Shown here in pieces: positions 16,135 to 24,401 of a stretch of 35,877 bases of DNA (its first letter is position 1; each line of letters opens with the position of its first letter). The stretch covers positions 1-35,877 of the forward strand of contig NZ_PENS01000023.1 in the NCBI RefSeq assembly GCF_003144325.1, given 5' to 3'. The notes under the pieces were generated by a model. The model was not told where the DNA came from, did not search any database, and saw only the letters and a list, made by a program, of their open reading frames with translations. The DNA comes from Proteus terrae (GTDB taxonomy: Bacteria > Pseudomonadota > Gammaproteobacteria > Enterobacterales > Enterobacteriaceae). The position numbers and the translations under genes were made by a program.

Positions 16135-16371
16135 ATGAAAAAATATGTATTTGCAGTAATGGCCACTCTGGTTGCGCTTGCACCTTTAGCCGCGAATGCG
16201 GGATGTGATGAAGTCGTTGAGTCTATTCAACAAAAAATCATTAATAATGGTGTACCAGCCACTAACTTTACTTTAACTGTTGTTGAAAACGACCAAGTTG
16301 CACAAGCAGATGGTAAAGTTGTCGGAACTTGCGAAAATGATAGTAAGAAAATCATCTATACTCGTCATTAA
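16135..16371 (+). CDS. ynfD: Periplasmic DUF1161 protein, YnfD-like
   Basis: This 78-residue exported protein has a signal peptide MKKYVFAVMATLVALAPLAA with cleavage after NAG or ANA. The mature domain contains IQQKIINNGVPATNFTLTVV and ends GTCENDSKKIIYTR, matching DUF1161 (E. coli YnfD). Two cysteines flank the domain. I chose the ATG at 16135 because AAGGAGAG lies in front; an upstream ATG at 16087 would bury the signal sequence. Unlike E. coli YnfD as I recall it, no Pro/Ala-rich tail follows the domain. Function unknown. Confidence 0.85.
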   Translation: MKKYVFAVMATLVALAPLAANAGCDEVVESIQQKIINNGVPATNFTLTVVENDQVAQADGKVVGTCENDSKKIIYTRH

Positions 16372-16400
16372 TCTATAGTTGATAAAATCTTGTGATTAAA

Positions 16401-16430
16401 AAAGGGCGCAATATGAGCGCCCTTTTTCTT
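16401..16430 (+). terminator. Terminator after the DUF1161 gene
   Basis: Perfect 9-bp stem AAAGGGCGC/GCGCCCTTT followed by TTCTT, 30 bp after the stop codon. Confidence 0.9.
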
Positions 16431-16537
16431 TGCTACTGTTTATCAATGACTATTCATCTGATTTATCTGTATTTTATCTTATTTAGCTTCAATTTTGTGT
16501 GTTATTTTTATCATTAGTTATACTTGAGGCGAAATCA

Positions 16538-16576
16538 GAAAAAACAAAAACACCCAATGAGTTTACTCATCAGGCG
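16538..16576 (-). terminator. Probable terminator of bioD2
   Basis: On the minus strand CGCCTGATGAG pairs with CTCATTGGGTG (11 positions, several of them G-T pairs) across a TAAA loop, followed by TTTTTGTTTTTT. It lies about 75 bp past the bioD2 stop. Confidence 0.75.
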
Positions 16577-16648
16577 TTTAAAAGTAACAAGTTTGGTATC
16601 GTTTAAAAACAGATAGCAATCCACTTCGTTACTTATTTGTATTCTCTC

Positions 16649-17320
16649 TTAAGCGGGTACAGCGATTTCCAACTGACTTAAATCGAGGTAACAAGAGAGA
16701 TCACGTTCTTCAGGACGTAACAAATACGGGATTTCACCAATCAGAGGTGCAGGAATATGCTGAGACAGCCTTTCCACAATTTTCGCGTAATAAGGTAATC
16801 CTGGATTTATTCTGTTCGCAACCCAACCTACTAATTTTACACCATCGTTGATAATAGATTGTGCTGTTAATATTGAGTGATTAACACAGCCTGGTTGAAT
16901 ACCGACAACCAAAACAACTGGAATTTGTTCTTTTACCACCCAATCAGAATAAAAGGTATTATCATCGAGCAGATAACGCCAACCGCCATTACCCTCGATA
17001 ACAACACACTCTGCTTTTTTACTTAAACTGTCGAGCTCATTTGAAATCTTATTAAAATCAATTTCATTTTCGCTAACATAACAATTATCAAGCAAAATAG
17101 GATTAATTTCGTCGTAGCGAACTTCAACTGGCGATGAATTATGAATAATCATAGCGTCACGATTACGCTCACCATCAGCCGTTTCATGTAATTCTGTTGC
17201 AATAGGCTTATAACCCACTGCCGTTGACCCGCCACGATTTAATGACTGAAGAAGTGCTCGGGTTACAACAGTTTTACCCACGTTGGTATCTGTCCCCGTA
17301 ACAAAAAAGCGTGTTAACAT
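16649..17320 (-). CDS. bioD2: Dethiobiotin synthetase paralogue (BioD2/YnfK)
   Basis: This 223-residue ATP-dependent ligase-type enzyme closes the ureido ring of dethiobiotin from 7,8-diaminopelargonate, CO2 and ATP. It has the P-loop GTDTNVGKT (residues 8-16), VGYKPIAT, VVIEGNGGWRYLL and GWVANRINP, all typical of BioD. Its position directly downstream of mlc matches E. coli ynfK, the second, poorly characterised BioD homologue next to mlc, rather than bioD of the main biotin operon. Usual length is about 225-231. It begins 195 bp after the mlc stop, so it may have its own promoter. Confidence 0.92.
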   Translation of the reverse strand: MLTRFFVTGTDTNVGKTVVTRALLQSLNRGGSTAVGYKPIATELHETADGERNRDAMIIHNSSPVEVRYDEINPILLDNCYVSENEIDFNKISNELDSLSKKAECVVIEGNGGWRYLLDDNTFYSDWVVKEQIPVVLVVGIQPGCVNHSILTAQSIINDGVKLVGWVANRINPGLPYYAKIVERLSQHIPAPLIGEIPYLLRPEERDLSCYLDLSQLEIAVPA

Positions 17321-17515
17321 ATAATTTACTTCCGTTATGACAGATAAATCAGGTTCATAAAAAATGACAGAGATTAGAGTTTAGGGTAACACTGTTTATG
17401 GTGGCTTGAGATAGCTCAATTTTTTAGTTAATTGGTCAAAAATAGAGAATTCGTTAATGATCAATTGACAGATTTACGCCTGAAAAATACTTTTGTTACG
17501 ATTTTTTCACTTAAC

Positions 17516-18727
17516 CTAGCCTTGCATCAACTCAATTAACAAAGAGCCATTGTAGAGAGCTTCTTTTACAAGCGAAGCCGCAGGCAATGTTCCTTTGTTT
17601 CTTAACTCCGTTTCTTCAATAATTAAAGACTGCGCATAACGTGGCATAACGTGATGTTGAACTTGGTTTAAGATCAAAGGAAAAAGAATGGATTTGGCTC
17701 GACAAAGCGGCGAGCCAATTAATATCTTTTGCGGATTAAAGACATTAATCATGACCGCCAAAATAAAACCTAATCGTTGAGCAACTAAATTAACAATTTC
17801 AAGTGCTGGTTTATCACCAACTAATATTGCATCACACAATGTTTCTACAGTAATAGGATATTTGTTCAGCAACGAAGTCGGATCTTCTTGAGCTAATAAT
17901 TGAGCTTTCTTAATTAATTGAGGAATAGCAATTTCTGTTTCTAAACACCCTTTTGCCCCGCAATAACAGCTATTTTGAGAGTCGATAACTTTAGTATGTC
18001 CAATTTCAACGGCGCTATGGCTGTTAGAGTGTAATGTTTTTCCATTGCTTATCACCCCAGCACCAACAATATCATCGATAACGATTTGCAGAACGTCTGA
18101 ATTGTTTTTTGCCGCACCATATAACGATTCGGCCATTGTCCATGCAGTTACGCTATGTTGTAAAAATACAGAAACACCTGTTTTTTCATGAATTTTATCG
18201 GCAAGTGGAATGTCTTTAATATTATAATAAGGTGAGCTATAAATAACGCCACTAATAGGATCAACAATGGCATTCATTGTAATGCTAATTGCCGTCAATC
18301 TTTCAACACGAGATTGATAACGTTCGAAGAATTTATCAATTGCAACTAAAAAGTGATTAAGAAAATCATCGCTATATTCTTTGGGAAAATCGAATGTATC
18401 CTCAGTAACCAACTTGCTATCTAATTCTCTTAAACTAAAAAGCAAGCTACCTTTGTTGACACGGATACAGAGAAATTGCCAACCTTGGCTTTCTAGTTTT
18501 AATCCAACTGCAGGCCTGCCACGAAATCCCACATCTGGGAACTCTGTTTCATGAATAAGGTGTGCTTCAACTAATTCTCGTGTGATCTTAGTAATACTTG
18601 CTGGTGCAAGCTCTGCCTTTTTTGACAGTGAAATACGAGAAATGGGGCCATGTTCATCAATCAAGCGAAAGACTGTGCCAAGATTAAATTGTTTTACGTG
18701 ATCGATGTGGCTAGGTTGGTTCCCCAT
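17516..18727 (-). CDS. mlc: Mlc (DgsA), global repressor of sugar PTS genes, ROK family
   Basis: This 403-residue repressor is inactivated when dephosphorylated EIIB-Glc holds it at the membrane. It has an N-terminal winged helix (SRISLSKKAELAPASITKIT), a linker with RGRPAVGL, and a ROK domain with the zinc motif CYCGAKGCLE. The C-terminal helix ends NGSLLIELMQG, the amphipathic end needed for tetramerisation and EIIB binding in E. coli. I prefer the ATG at 18727 (MGNQPSHIDHVKQ, like E. coli MVAENQPGHIDQIKQ). It has AAGGA 8 nt upstream; the ATG three codons earlier touches that ribosome site. A candidate self-operator lies just upstream. Confidence 0.96.
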   Translation of the reverse strand: MGNQPSHIDHVKQFNLGTVFRLIDEHGPISRISLSKKAELAPASITKITRELVEAHLIHETEFPDVGFRGRPAVGLKLESQGWQFLCIRVNKGSLLFSLRELDSKLVTEDTFDFPKEYSDDFLNHFLVAIDKFFERYQSRVERLTAISITMNAIVDPISGVIYSSPYYNIKDIPLADKIHEKTGVSVFLQHSVTAWTMAESLYGAAKNNSDVLQIVIDDIVGAGVISNGKTLHSNSHSAVEIGHTKVIDSQNSCYCGAKGCLETEIAIPQLIKKAQLLAQEDPTSLLNKYPITVETLCDAILVGDKPALEIVNLVAQRLGFILAVMINVFNPQKILIGSPLCRAKSILFPLILNQVQHHVMPRYAQSLIIEETELRNKGTLPAASLVKEALYNGSLLIELMQG

Positions 18728-18735
18728 TAAATGCA

Positions 18736-18749
18736 TCCTTAATTAAGGA
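18736..18749. promoter_or_regulatory. Palindrome overlapping the mlc ribosome site
   Basis: A 14-bp perfect palindrome, TCCTTAATTAAGGA, contains the AAGGA ribosome site for mlc. It may hold a bound protein or influence initiation by RNA dimerisation. The biological role is uncertain. Confidence 0.35.
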
Positions 18750-18754
18750 GCCAT

Positions 18755-18779
18755 AATTAATTCGAGGCTCCAAATAATT
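18755..18779 (-). promoter_or_regulatory. Candidate Mlc operator (autoregulation)
   Basis: AATTAATT and AAATAATT flank a 9-bp G/C-richer centre, giving an imperfect inverted repeat with 7 of 8 positions matching. AT-rich arms around a GC-containing centre are the layout of Mlc/NagC sites. It lies 28 bp in front of the mlc start, and Mlc controls its own gene in E. coli. Confidence 0.45.
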
Positions 18780-18855
18780 CATTACCGATTATGTCGTCAA
18801 TTTATGATAATTGTACAATACTTACATAAAAAGCGTGATCAAAAACACAGATAAA

Positions 18856-19770
18856 TCAAGATTTTTGGTGATCTAAGATATTTTTTAATAGTAATTGCGT
18901 TAATCGATTCGCTGCCGCTGGAATGGCTCGCTTATTATGAGAAACTAACCAAACCTCAGAAAACGCCTGAGAATTTGCAAAGTGTAGATAATGCACGCCA
19001 TCGACTTTCATTCGCGTAAATGATTTTGTTACGATCGAAATACCAAGCCCTGCGGCAACCAATCCTAAAATCGTCATGGCTTCACCCGCTTCTTGTGCAA
19101 TAGTTGGCGTAATTCCTGACAAACTAAGCAATTGAATAATCTCATCATAAAGAGCCGTACCAACATCCCTTTCAAAGAAAACAAAAGGATATTGCCCAAT
19201 ATCTTGAATATTGACGCCCGTTTCTTTGTAAGCAAGTAAAGGATGCCCTTCATAAACCGCTAAAATAAAAGGCTCACGAAACAATAGCTGGTGGTGCAAA
19301 TTTTCGGGTAACGTCGTATTTCGCATGATCCCCAGATCAATACGTCCTGTCAGTAACGGCGATATCTGTTGTTTTGTATTCATTTGATGCATATGAATAC
19401 CGACTTCAGGATAGTTCTCTCTAAATTGTCGCAAACTCAAGGTGACTAAATGCATAAAAGGTGTCGTTGAGGTAAAACCAATTGAAATTTCACCTAACTC
19501 ACCTTTTTCCATTCTAGCGGCGCGTGTTGCGGCTGCGTTGACCTGTGCCATAATTTGATACGACTCTTTTAAAAACATTTGTCCTGCGGGTGTTAACGAA
19601 ACAGAACGGTTAGTTCGTTCTAATAACCTAGCGCCTATTTCACCTTCAAGCGCTTGTATTTGTTGGCTTAAAGGAGGCTGAGAAATATTTAATCTTTCTG
19701 CTGCTTTACCAAAATGAAGCTCTTCTGCTACGGCAATAAAGTAACGTAAATGCCTAAGTTCAATATTCAT
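18856..19770 (-). CDS. ynfL: LysR-type regulator, YnfL-like
   Basis: This 304-residue regulator has the N-terminal helix-turn-helix (LRYFIAVAEELHFGKAAERL, then SQPPLSQQIQALE), a linker helix to about residue 90, and a periplasmic-binding-like effector domain with GFTSTTPFMHLV and GAGLGISIV-type segments (GLVAAGLGISIVTK). Divergence from the ynfM-like exporter gene, with 125 bp between the two, is the E. coli ynfL-ynfM arrangement and the usual sign that the regulator controls its divergent neighbour. The inducer is unknown. Confidence 0.9.
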   Translation of the reverse strand: MNIELRHLRYFIAVAEELHFGKAAERLNISQPPLSQQIQALEGEIGARLLERTNRSVSLTPAGQMFLKESYQIMAQVNAAATRAARMEKGELGEISIGFTSTTPFMHLVTLSLRQFRENYPEVGIHMHQMNTKQQISPLLTGRIDLGIMRNTTLPENLHHQLLFREPFILAVYEGHPLLAYKETGVNIQDIGQYPFVFFERDVGTALYDEIIQLLSLSGITPTIAQEAGEAMTILGLVAAGLGISIVTKSFTRMKVDGVHYLHFANSQAFSEVWLVSHNKRAIPAAANRLTQLLLKNILDHQKS

Positions 19771-19895
19771 ATTTCTCTCATATCATCATTGATACTTTAA
19801 AAGTCTTATTTCTAATGATTAATATATTAGACAAAAAAATCAAATATTTCTAACATTGACATAAATCAAATTTAAGTAATGGAAGTTTAATCAAT

Positions 19896-21179
19896 ATGGA
19901 TACTCACGAAATAGACAGTAAAAGTATGAGCTTAGGCACTGATATTTCAGACAATACATCAAGTATAGAAAAGCCTGCTCATCGCCAATCTAACCCTAAG
20001 CACTATATTCAGCGTGATGATGCGCTGTATATAAAAGTGACAGTGTCATTTTTTATGGTCGGTTTAGCGACATTCGCCTTACTCTATTTTGTGCAACCCA
20101 TATTGCCGGTATTATCTAACGAATTTTCCGTCAGTCCTGCGACCAGTAGTCTAGCACTCTCCCTTTCAACCGCTTTAATGGCGTGTGGATTATTGATTAC
20201 AGGCCCACTGTCAGACGCTTTTGGGCGTAAAAATGTCATGGTCATTGCATTGTTTTGCGCTGCGTTCTTTACATTATTAAGTGCAACTATGAATAGTTGG
20301 ACAGGTATTTTAATTACACGGGCTTTAGTTGGACTTTCATTAAGTGGTGTAGCCGCAGTGGCAATGACGTATTTAAGTGAAGAAATTCATCCTGCTTATC
20401 TCGCATTATCAATGGGTTTATATATTAGTGGTAACTCTATTGGGGGAATGAGTGGACGCGTTATTACAGGGGTATTAAGCGATTATTATTCTTGGCGTCT
20501 ATCTGTTGTTATTCTCGGCATTTTTGCCCTTTTTGCTGCGATTACTTTCTGGAAGATATTACCGGCTTCACAGCACTTTAGACCGACAGCATTAAAACCT
20601 CGTAATCTTCTTATTACCACTAAATTGCATTTTAGAGATAAAGGATTGCCTTTGTTATTTATTGAAGGTGGTTTATTGATGGGCGGTTTTGTCACTTTAT
20701 TTAACTATATTGGCTATCGTTTATTAGATGCACCTTATTCATTAAGTCAAACTACTGTGGGGCTGATTTCTATCGTTTATTTAAGTGGTACTTATAGCGC
20801 ATCCAAAGCGGGCTTATTAACGACTAAATATGGATTAGGTAAAGTCTTTATTGCTGGGATTGCAATGATGTTAATCGGTATATTGATTACCTTGATTGAA
20901 TCACTTCCCGTTATTTTTATTGGGATGCTTATCTTAACGACAGGTTTCTTTGCTGCACATGCTGTTGCAAGTAGCTGGGTTGGCCGCCGTGCAAAACGAG
21001 GACGCGCCCAAGCCTCCTCACTTTATCTCTTTACTTATTATGCGGGCTCTAGCCTTGCAGGTACAGTGGGTGGATTATTCTGGGTGAGTTTCGGTTGGCT
21101 TGGTGTAGGATTATTTATTGCCCTTTTAATGTTAACTGCCTTATTAATCGCATTACACTTAAACAAAGTTGCCCAGTAA
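19896..21179 (+). CDS. ynfM: Major facilitator superfamily exporter, YnfM-like
   Basis: This 427-residue protein has about 12 membrane helices after a hydrophilic N-terminal tail of some 45 residues. The loop between helices 2 and 3 contains GPLSDAFGRKNVM, the MFS signature. RVITGVLSDYYSWRLSVVIL in the first half and VASSWVGRRAKRGRAQASSL in the second half match E. coli YnfM and its drug/arabinose-exporter relatives. It is likely controlled by the divergent LysR regulator. The substrate cannot be told from sequence. A ribosome site GGAAG sits rather far (10-12 nt) from the ATG. Confidence 0.9.
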   Translation: MDTHEIDSKSMSLGTDISDNTSSIEKPAHRQSNPKHYIQRDDALYIKVTVSFFMVGLATFALLYFVQPILPVLSNEFSVSPATSSLALSLSTALMACGLLITGPLSDAFGRKNVMVIALFCAAFFTLLSATMNSWTGILITRALVGLSLSGVAAVAMTYLSEEIHPAYLALSMGLYISGNSIGGMSGRVITGVLSDYYSWRLSVVILGIFALFAAITFWKILPASQHFRPTALKPRNLLITTKLHFRDKGLPLLFIEGGLLMGGFVTLFNYIGYRLLDAPYSLSQTTVGLISIVYLSGTYSASKAGLLTTKYGLGKVFIAGIAMMLIGILITLIESLPVIFIGMLILTTGFFAAHAVASSWVGRRAKRGRAQASSLYLFTYYAGSSLAGTVGGLFWVSFGWLGVGLFIALLMLTALLIALHLNKVAQ

Positions 21180-21191
21180 GGTTATTGATAA

Positions 21192-21240
21192 AGTGCAAAA
21201 GCGGATTAACACGGTTTAATGTTGTCGATTTTGCACTCCT
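21192..21240 (+). terminator. Possible terminator after ynfM
   Basis: A 9-bp stem AGTGCAAAA/TTTTGCACT with a 28-nt loop, followed by CCTTTCTT. The loop is long and the T tract poor, so this is tentative. Confidence 0.4.
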
Positions 21241-21282
21241 TTCTTAAGGTATAGACTTATTCTTTAAGAAGGAACAACAATT

Positions 21283-21453
21283 ATGCCTATCATAAAATTA
21301 TCTATTACTCTGCTGTTTCTCTTTTTTACCTCTCTTACGAGTGCGTTTACAGAACACTGCCCACCAACAAAACCAGATTGTGATGTTATTCATGATTCAT
21401 TAGTACAACTGAATGAAAAACAGACCGAAGTTGATTTAAAAACCATCAAATAA
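21283..21453 (+). CDS. Small secreted peptide of unknown function
   Basis: This 56-residue frame has a clear signal peptide (MPIIKLSITLLFLFFTSLTS, cleavage likely after TSA). The mature part is about 36 residues and holds two cysteines (EHCPPTKPDC), which could form a disulphide. AAGGA lies 9 nt before the ATG. No family is recognised. It sits between ynfM and tus, and the LexA box begins 48 bp after its stop codon. Confidence 0.6.
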   Translation: MPIIKLSITLLFLFFTSLTSAFTEHCPPTKPDCDVIHDSLVQLNEKQTEVDLKTIK

Positions 21454-21500
21454 TCCTCTTTTTAGGAAAAATATCATCCAAATATGCCCTTTTTACGGCA

Positions 21501-21520
21501 TACTGTTTATTTATACAGTA
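21501..21520 (+). promoter_or_regulatory. Near-consensus LexA (SOS) box in front of tus
   Basis: TACTG-(10 bp all A/T)-CAGTA contains the invariant CTGT-N8-ACAG with a perfect A/T spacer, essentially the gammaproteobacterial SOS box. It lies 110 bp before the tus start with no other gene between, and 48 bp after the small peptide gene. The TATACA at its right side could double as a -10 element. Confidence 0.75.
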
Positions 21521-21596
21521 CACCGTGTTTTTGGCATTTTCCTCTGTTAAGCGATGTACTTTTCACTGAAGCTAATGTATTGTTTTAAACAAAGGC

Positions 21597-21619
21597 CATT
21601 TGTATGTTGTAACTAAATA
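21597..21619 (+). other. Ter replication-fork arrest site overlapping the tus promoter/leader
   Basis: GTATGTTGTAACTAAA (21602-21617) is identical to the core of E. coli TerB as I remember it, including the GC base pair (G at 21602) that forms the locked cytosine. Only the outer bases differ. The position directly in front of tus is also that of TerB. By the known polarity, forks moving left to right are stopped and those moving right to left pass. Tus bound here would also cover the tus promoter or leader, giving autorepression as in E. coli. Confidence 0.93.
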
Positions 21620-21630
21620 AGGATATTAAG

Positions 21631-22560
21631 ATGAGTCGATATGATTTAATTGAGCAATTCAATCTCTGTTTTCAGCAATTAGAAACTGAGATTAAAACAC
21701 TAACTGATGTGTTGAAAAATCTAACCTTATTGCCATCAGCCGTATTTGAATTGCCTGAAGTGAGCAAAGAAGAAGAACATGATGAGGTCGTTCGCGTTAC
21801 AGTGTCACCCAGTTATAATGAAGAAGCTAGAGAACTCACTTTAAAGCTAATAGCGAATCTCTTTATTTATGACAATGCCCCACACATCAGTAGTAAACGC
21901 GCTATCCGTTTACCCGGTGTGCTCTGTTTTAGTACGAATAATCAAACTTTTAAGTCTGTAAAAGAACATGTTGAGAAAATTAATTTATTAAAAAAACAGC
22001 TTTCAGATATTGTCACTAAAGAGTCTGGCATATCGAAGGAAGAGCGTTTTGATTTTGTCCATAATCAGCTAAAAGGTTTAATTACGCTGAATGCTTATCG
22101 TACCCTCACCCTTTTGTCTGATCCAGATACTGTGCGTTTTGGTTGGGCGAATAAGAATATTATTAAGAATTTAACGCGTAACGATGTTTTGGCTCAATTA
22201 GAAAAAAGTCGTGAAGCCAATCGCGCAGTGCCACCTTATACTAGTGAACAATGGGCTGAGCGTATTGATAAAGAGATCACTACCCTTTCACAATTACCTG
22301 AAAATGCAAAACTAAAAATAAAGCGTCCTGTCAAAGTGCAACCTATTGCTCGAGTTTGGTATTCAGAACTTCAAAAACAAGTGCAATATGCGTGTCCCTT
22401 GCCTTTATTAGCTTTCTATATTGATAAAGAGAGCGACTTTAAACCTGTTATTGGCGAGCTTCCTGATTATGATGCCGATAATATTCAAATTCGCCATCGC
22501 CCTAAAGCTAAAAAGCTACAATTAATTATTCCAAGAATGCATTTGTACATTGAAGAATAG
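21631..22560 (+). CDS. tus: Tus, DNA replication terminus site-binding protein
   Basis: This 309-residue monomeric protein binds Ter sites and blocks the replicative helicase in one direction. The length equals E. coli Tus. Residues important in the E. coli protein occur at the same numbers: Glu49 (KEEEH), Phe140 and His144 (RFDFVHNQL, the locked-cytosine pocket) and Arg198 (EKSREANRAV). Long blocks such as GLITLNAYRTLT, RFGWANKNIIKNL and NAKLKIKRPVKVQPIARVWY are conserved. AAGGA lies about 9 nt before the ATG and just past the Ter site. Expression is probably autorepressed at Ter, and the LexA box upstream suggests SOS input (inference). The gene confirms that this is the terminus region. 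Confidence 0.98.
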   Translation: MSRYDLIEQFNLCFQQLETEIKTLTDVLKNLTLLPSAVFELPEVSKEEEHDEVVRVTVSPSYNEEARELTLKLIANLFIYDNAPHISSKRAIRLPGVLCFSTNNQTFKSVKEHVEKINLLKKQLSDIVTKESGISKEERFDFVHNQLKGLITLNAYRTLTLLSDPDTVRFGWANKNIIKNLTRNDVLAQLEKSREANRAVPPYTSEQWAERIDKEITTLSQLPENAKLKIKRPVKVQPIARVWYSELQKQVQYACPLPLLAFYIDKESDFKPVIGELPDYDADNIQIRHRPKAKKLQLIIPRMHLYIEE

Positions 22561-22568
22561 ATAATATC

Positions 22569-22928
22569 TTATTTTTCAATAAGTTTAATTGAACTACCTT
22601 GAAGGATTTGGAGAAGATAATCATTAAGCTGAACAAAGTGATTGTCTTCAATATCTAAATGGATCGTTATCACCACATTGTTTTTTAGTGCAAGGGTAAT
22701 ATTTTTTCGATCAAGCGTAATTTTTTCAAGTGTATTAATGGCTTCAATATCAGATAAATGAGTCATTAAACCAATCGAATTATCGATATCTTCACCTTCT
22801 TCGTCAAATCTTGAAAGAATAATGAAATGATCAGGAGAAACTGCATCATCCCCTATTCCAATAATGGTGACATCATCTTCGACATAGCAATTAACTTCCG
22901 TCGCCGTAAACGTAATTTCTTCAGTCAT
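22569..22928 (-). CDS. Imm10-like immunity protein (orphan)
   Basis: This 119-residue acidic cytoplasmic protein (MTEEITFTATEVNCYVEDDV) contains SPDHFIILSRFDEEGEDIDN and alternating hydrophobic/acidic beta-strands ending in TLALKNN. The pattern recalls the Imm10 family of immunity proteins found with polymorphic toxins, but the match is from memory and not decisive. I chose the ATG at 22928, preceded by AGGA; an in-frame ATG 11 codons upstream lies inside the fumC terminator loop. No toxin gene is adjacent. It is tail-to-tail with tus, 8 bp from its end. Confidence 0.55.
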   Translation of the reverse strand: MTEEITFTATEVNCYVEDDVTIIGIGDDAVSPDHFIILSRFDEEGEDIDNSIGLMTHLSDIEAINTLEKITLDRKNITLALKNNVVITIHLDIEDNHFVQLNDYLLQILQGSSIKLIEK

Positions 22929-22946
22929 TATTTTTCCTATAAGATC

Positions 22947-22975
22947 TAAAAATCCCGCCATTATGGCGGGATTTA
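22947..22975 (-). terminator. fumC rho-independent terminator
   Basis: Perfect 9-bp stem AATCCCGCC/GGCGGGATT with a 5-nt loop. On the minus strand it ends in TTTTT. It lies about 30 bp past the fumC stop codon. Confidence 0.9.
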
Positions 22976-23003
22976 ATATCGGCTAACTAAGTGTATTTAA
23001 CAC

Positions 23004-24401
23004 TTATTTTTTCATACTACCAACCATATCTTCTGGACGTACCCAGCTATCGAACTCTTCCGATGTAAGGTAGTTCAGTTTCAGTGCGGATTCTTTTAGC
23101 GTTAAGCCTTCTTTATGCGCTTTTTTCGCGATTTCAGCGGCTTTATCGTAACCGATATGAGTATTTAACGCAGTCACTAGCATTAATGATTCATGCAGTA
23201 GTTTATTGATACGCTCACGGTTTGGTTCAATACCAATTGCACAATGCTCATTGAAACTGCGCATACCATCAGCCAGTAAACGGACTGATTGTAAGAAGTT
23301 GTCGATGATCATTGGACGATAAACGTTCAGTTCAAAGTTACCTGATGCACCACCAATATTAATAGCAACATCATTACCCATTACTTGAGCACATAACATC
23401 GTTAATGCTTCACATTGTGTTGGGTTAACTTTACCTGGCATGATTGAACTACCTGGTTCGTTTTCTGGGATAGCGATTTCGCCAATACCACAACGAGGAC
23501 CAGAAGCTAACCAACGCACATCGTTAGCAATCTTCATTAATGAAGAAGCTAAACCTTTTAATGCACCATGTGAATGAACTAATGCATCACAAGTTGCTAA
23601 TGCTTCAAATTTATTAGGAGCCGTTACAAAAGGCTGACCTGACAACTCAGCGATACGCTTAGCAACACGAACTGCATATTCTGGATGGGTATTTAACCCC
23701 GTACCCACAGCTGTACCACCTAGCGCTAATTCACAAACATGGGGAACAGAATCATCGATATGTTTGATGCTGTGCTCAAGCATAGCAGCCCAACCGGAGA
23801 TTTCTTGACCTAATGTCAGTGGTGTCGCATCTTGCAGGTGAGTACGACCAATTTTAACGATATCATGGAAAGCTTCTGCTTTCTCTTTGAATACTTTCAG
23901 CAGTGATTTTAATTCTGGCAGTAAATCCTGACGTAATGCAATAACAGCAGCGACATGCATGGCAGTTGGGAACACATCATTTGAACTCTGACTTTTGTTA
24001 ACATCATCGTTCGGATGGATTTTACGTTCCATGCCACGGATACCACCAAGTATCTCACTACCACGGTTAGCCAACACTTCATTCATATTCATGTTTGATT
24101 GAGTGCCAGAACCGGTCTGCCAGATTGCTAATGGGAATTCAGTTGGGTGTTTACCTGCAAGCACTTCATCTGCAGCTGCGATAATTGCATCAGCGCGCTC
24201 TTTTGGTAATAAGCCTAAATCCATGTTAACACCAGCGGCTGCTTTCTTTGTGATAGCAAGCGCATGGATAAGTGCAACAGGCATTTTTTCAACTGAAATA
24301 CGGAAGTGTTCAAGAGAACGCTGCGTTTGAGCTCCCCATAACTGGTCAGCTGGTACTTCGATTTGTCCCATTGAGTCTTTTTCAATGCGAGTGGCTGCCA
24401 T
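23004..24401 (-). CDS. fumC: Fumarate hydratase class II (iron-independent)
   Basis: This 465-residue homotetrameric TCA-cycle enzyme interconverts fumarate and malate. It has the superfamily signature [11 protein letters not shown] containing the catalytic Ser, the histidine motif [12 protein letters not shown], and the early [11 protein letters not shown] and [13 protein letters not shown] blocks. The length is within two residues of E. coli FumC. In E. coli it follows fumA and is SoxRS/oxygen-regulated as the stable replacement for iron-sulphur fumarases. Here fumA and manA are absent upstream and the gene stands alone with its own terminator. AAGGAG lies about 8 nt before the ATG. Confidence 0.98.
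   Translation of the reverse strand: MAATRIEKDSMGQIEVPADQLWGAQTQRSLEHFRISVEKMPVALIHALAITKKAAAGVNMDLGLLPKERADAIIAAADEVLAGKHPTEFPLAIWQTGSGTQSNMNMNEVLANRGSEILGGIRGMERKIHPNDDVNKSQSSNDVFPTAMHVAAVIALRQDLLPELKSLLKVFKEKAEAFHDIVKIGRTHLQDATPLTLGQEISGWAAMLEHSIKHIDDSVPHVCELALGGTAVGTGLNTHPEYAVRVAKRIAELSGQPFVTAPNKFEALATCDALVHSHGALKGLASSLMKIANDVRWLASGPRCGIGEIAIPENEPGSSIMPGKVNPTQCEALTMLCAQVMGNDVAINIGGASGNFELNVYRPMIIDNFLQSVRLLADGMRSFNEHCAIGIEPNRERINKLLHESLMLVTALNTHIGYDKAAEIAKKAHKEGLTLKESALKLNYLTSEEFDSWVRPEDMVGSMKK

Noticed and set aside
17258-17275. Minus-strand TGTTGTAAC resembling Ter inside bioD2
   Set aside because: At least four mismatches in the 14-bp core compared with the true Ter at 21602, and it lies in conserved coding sequence.
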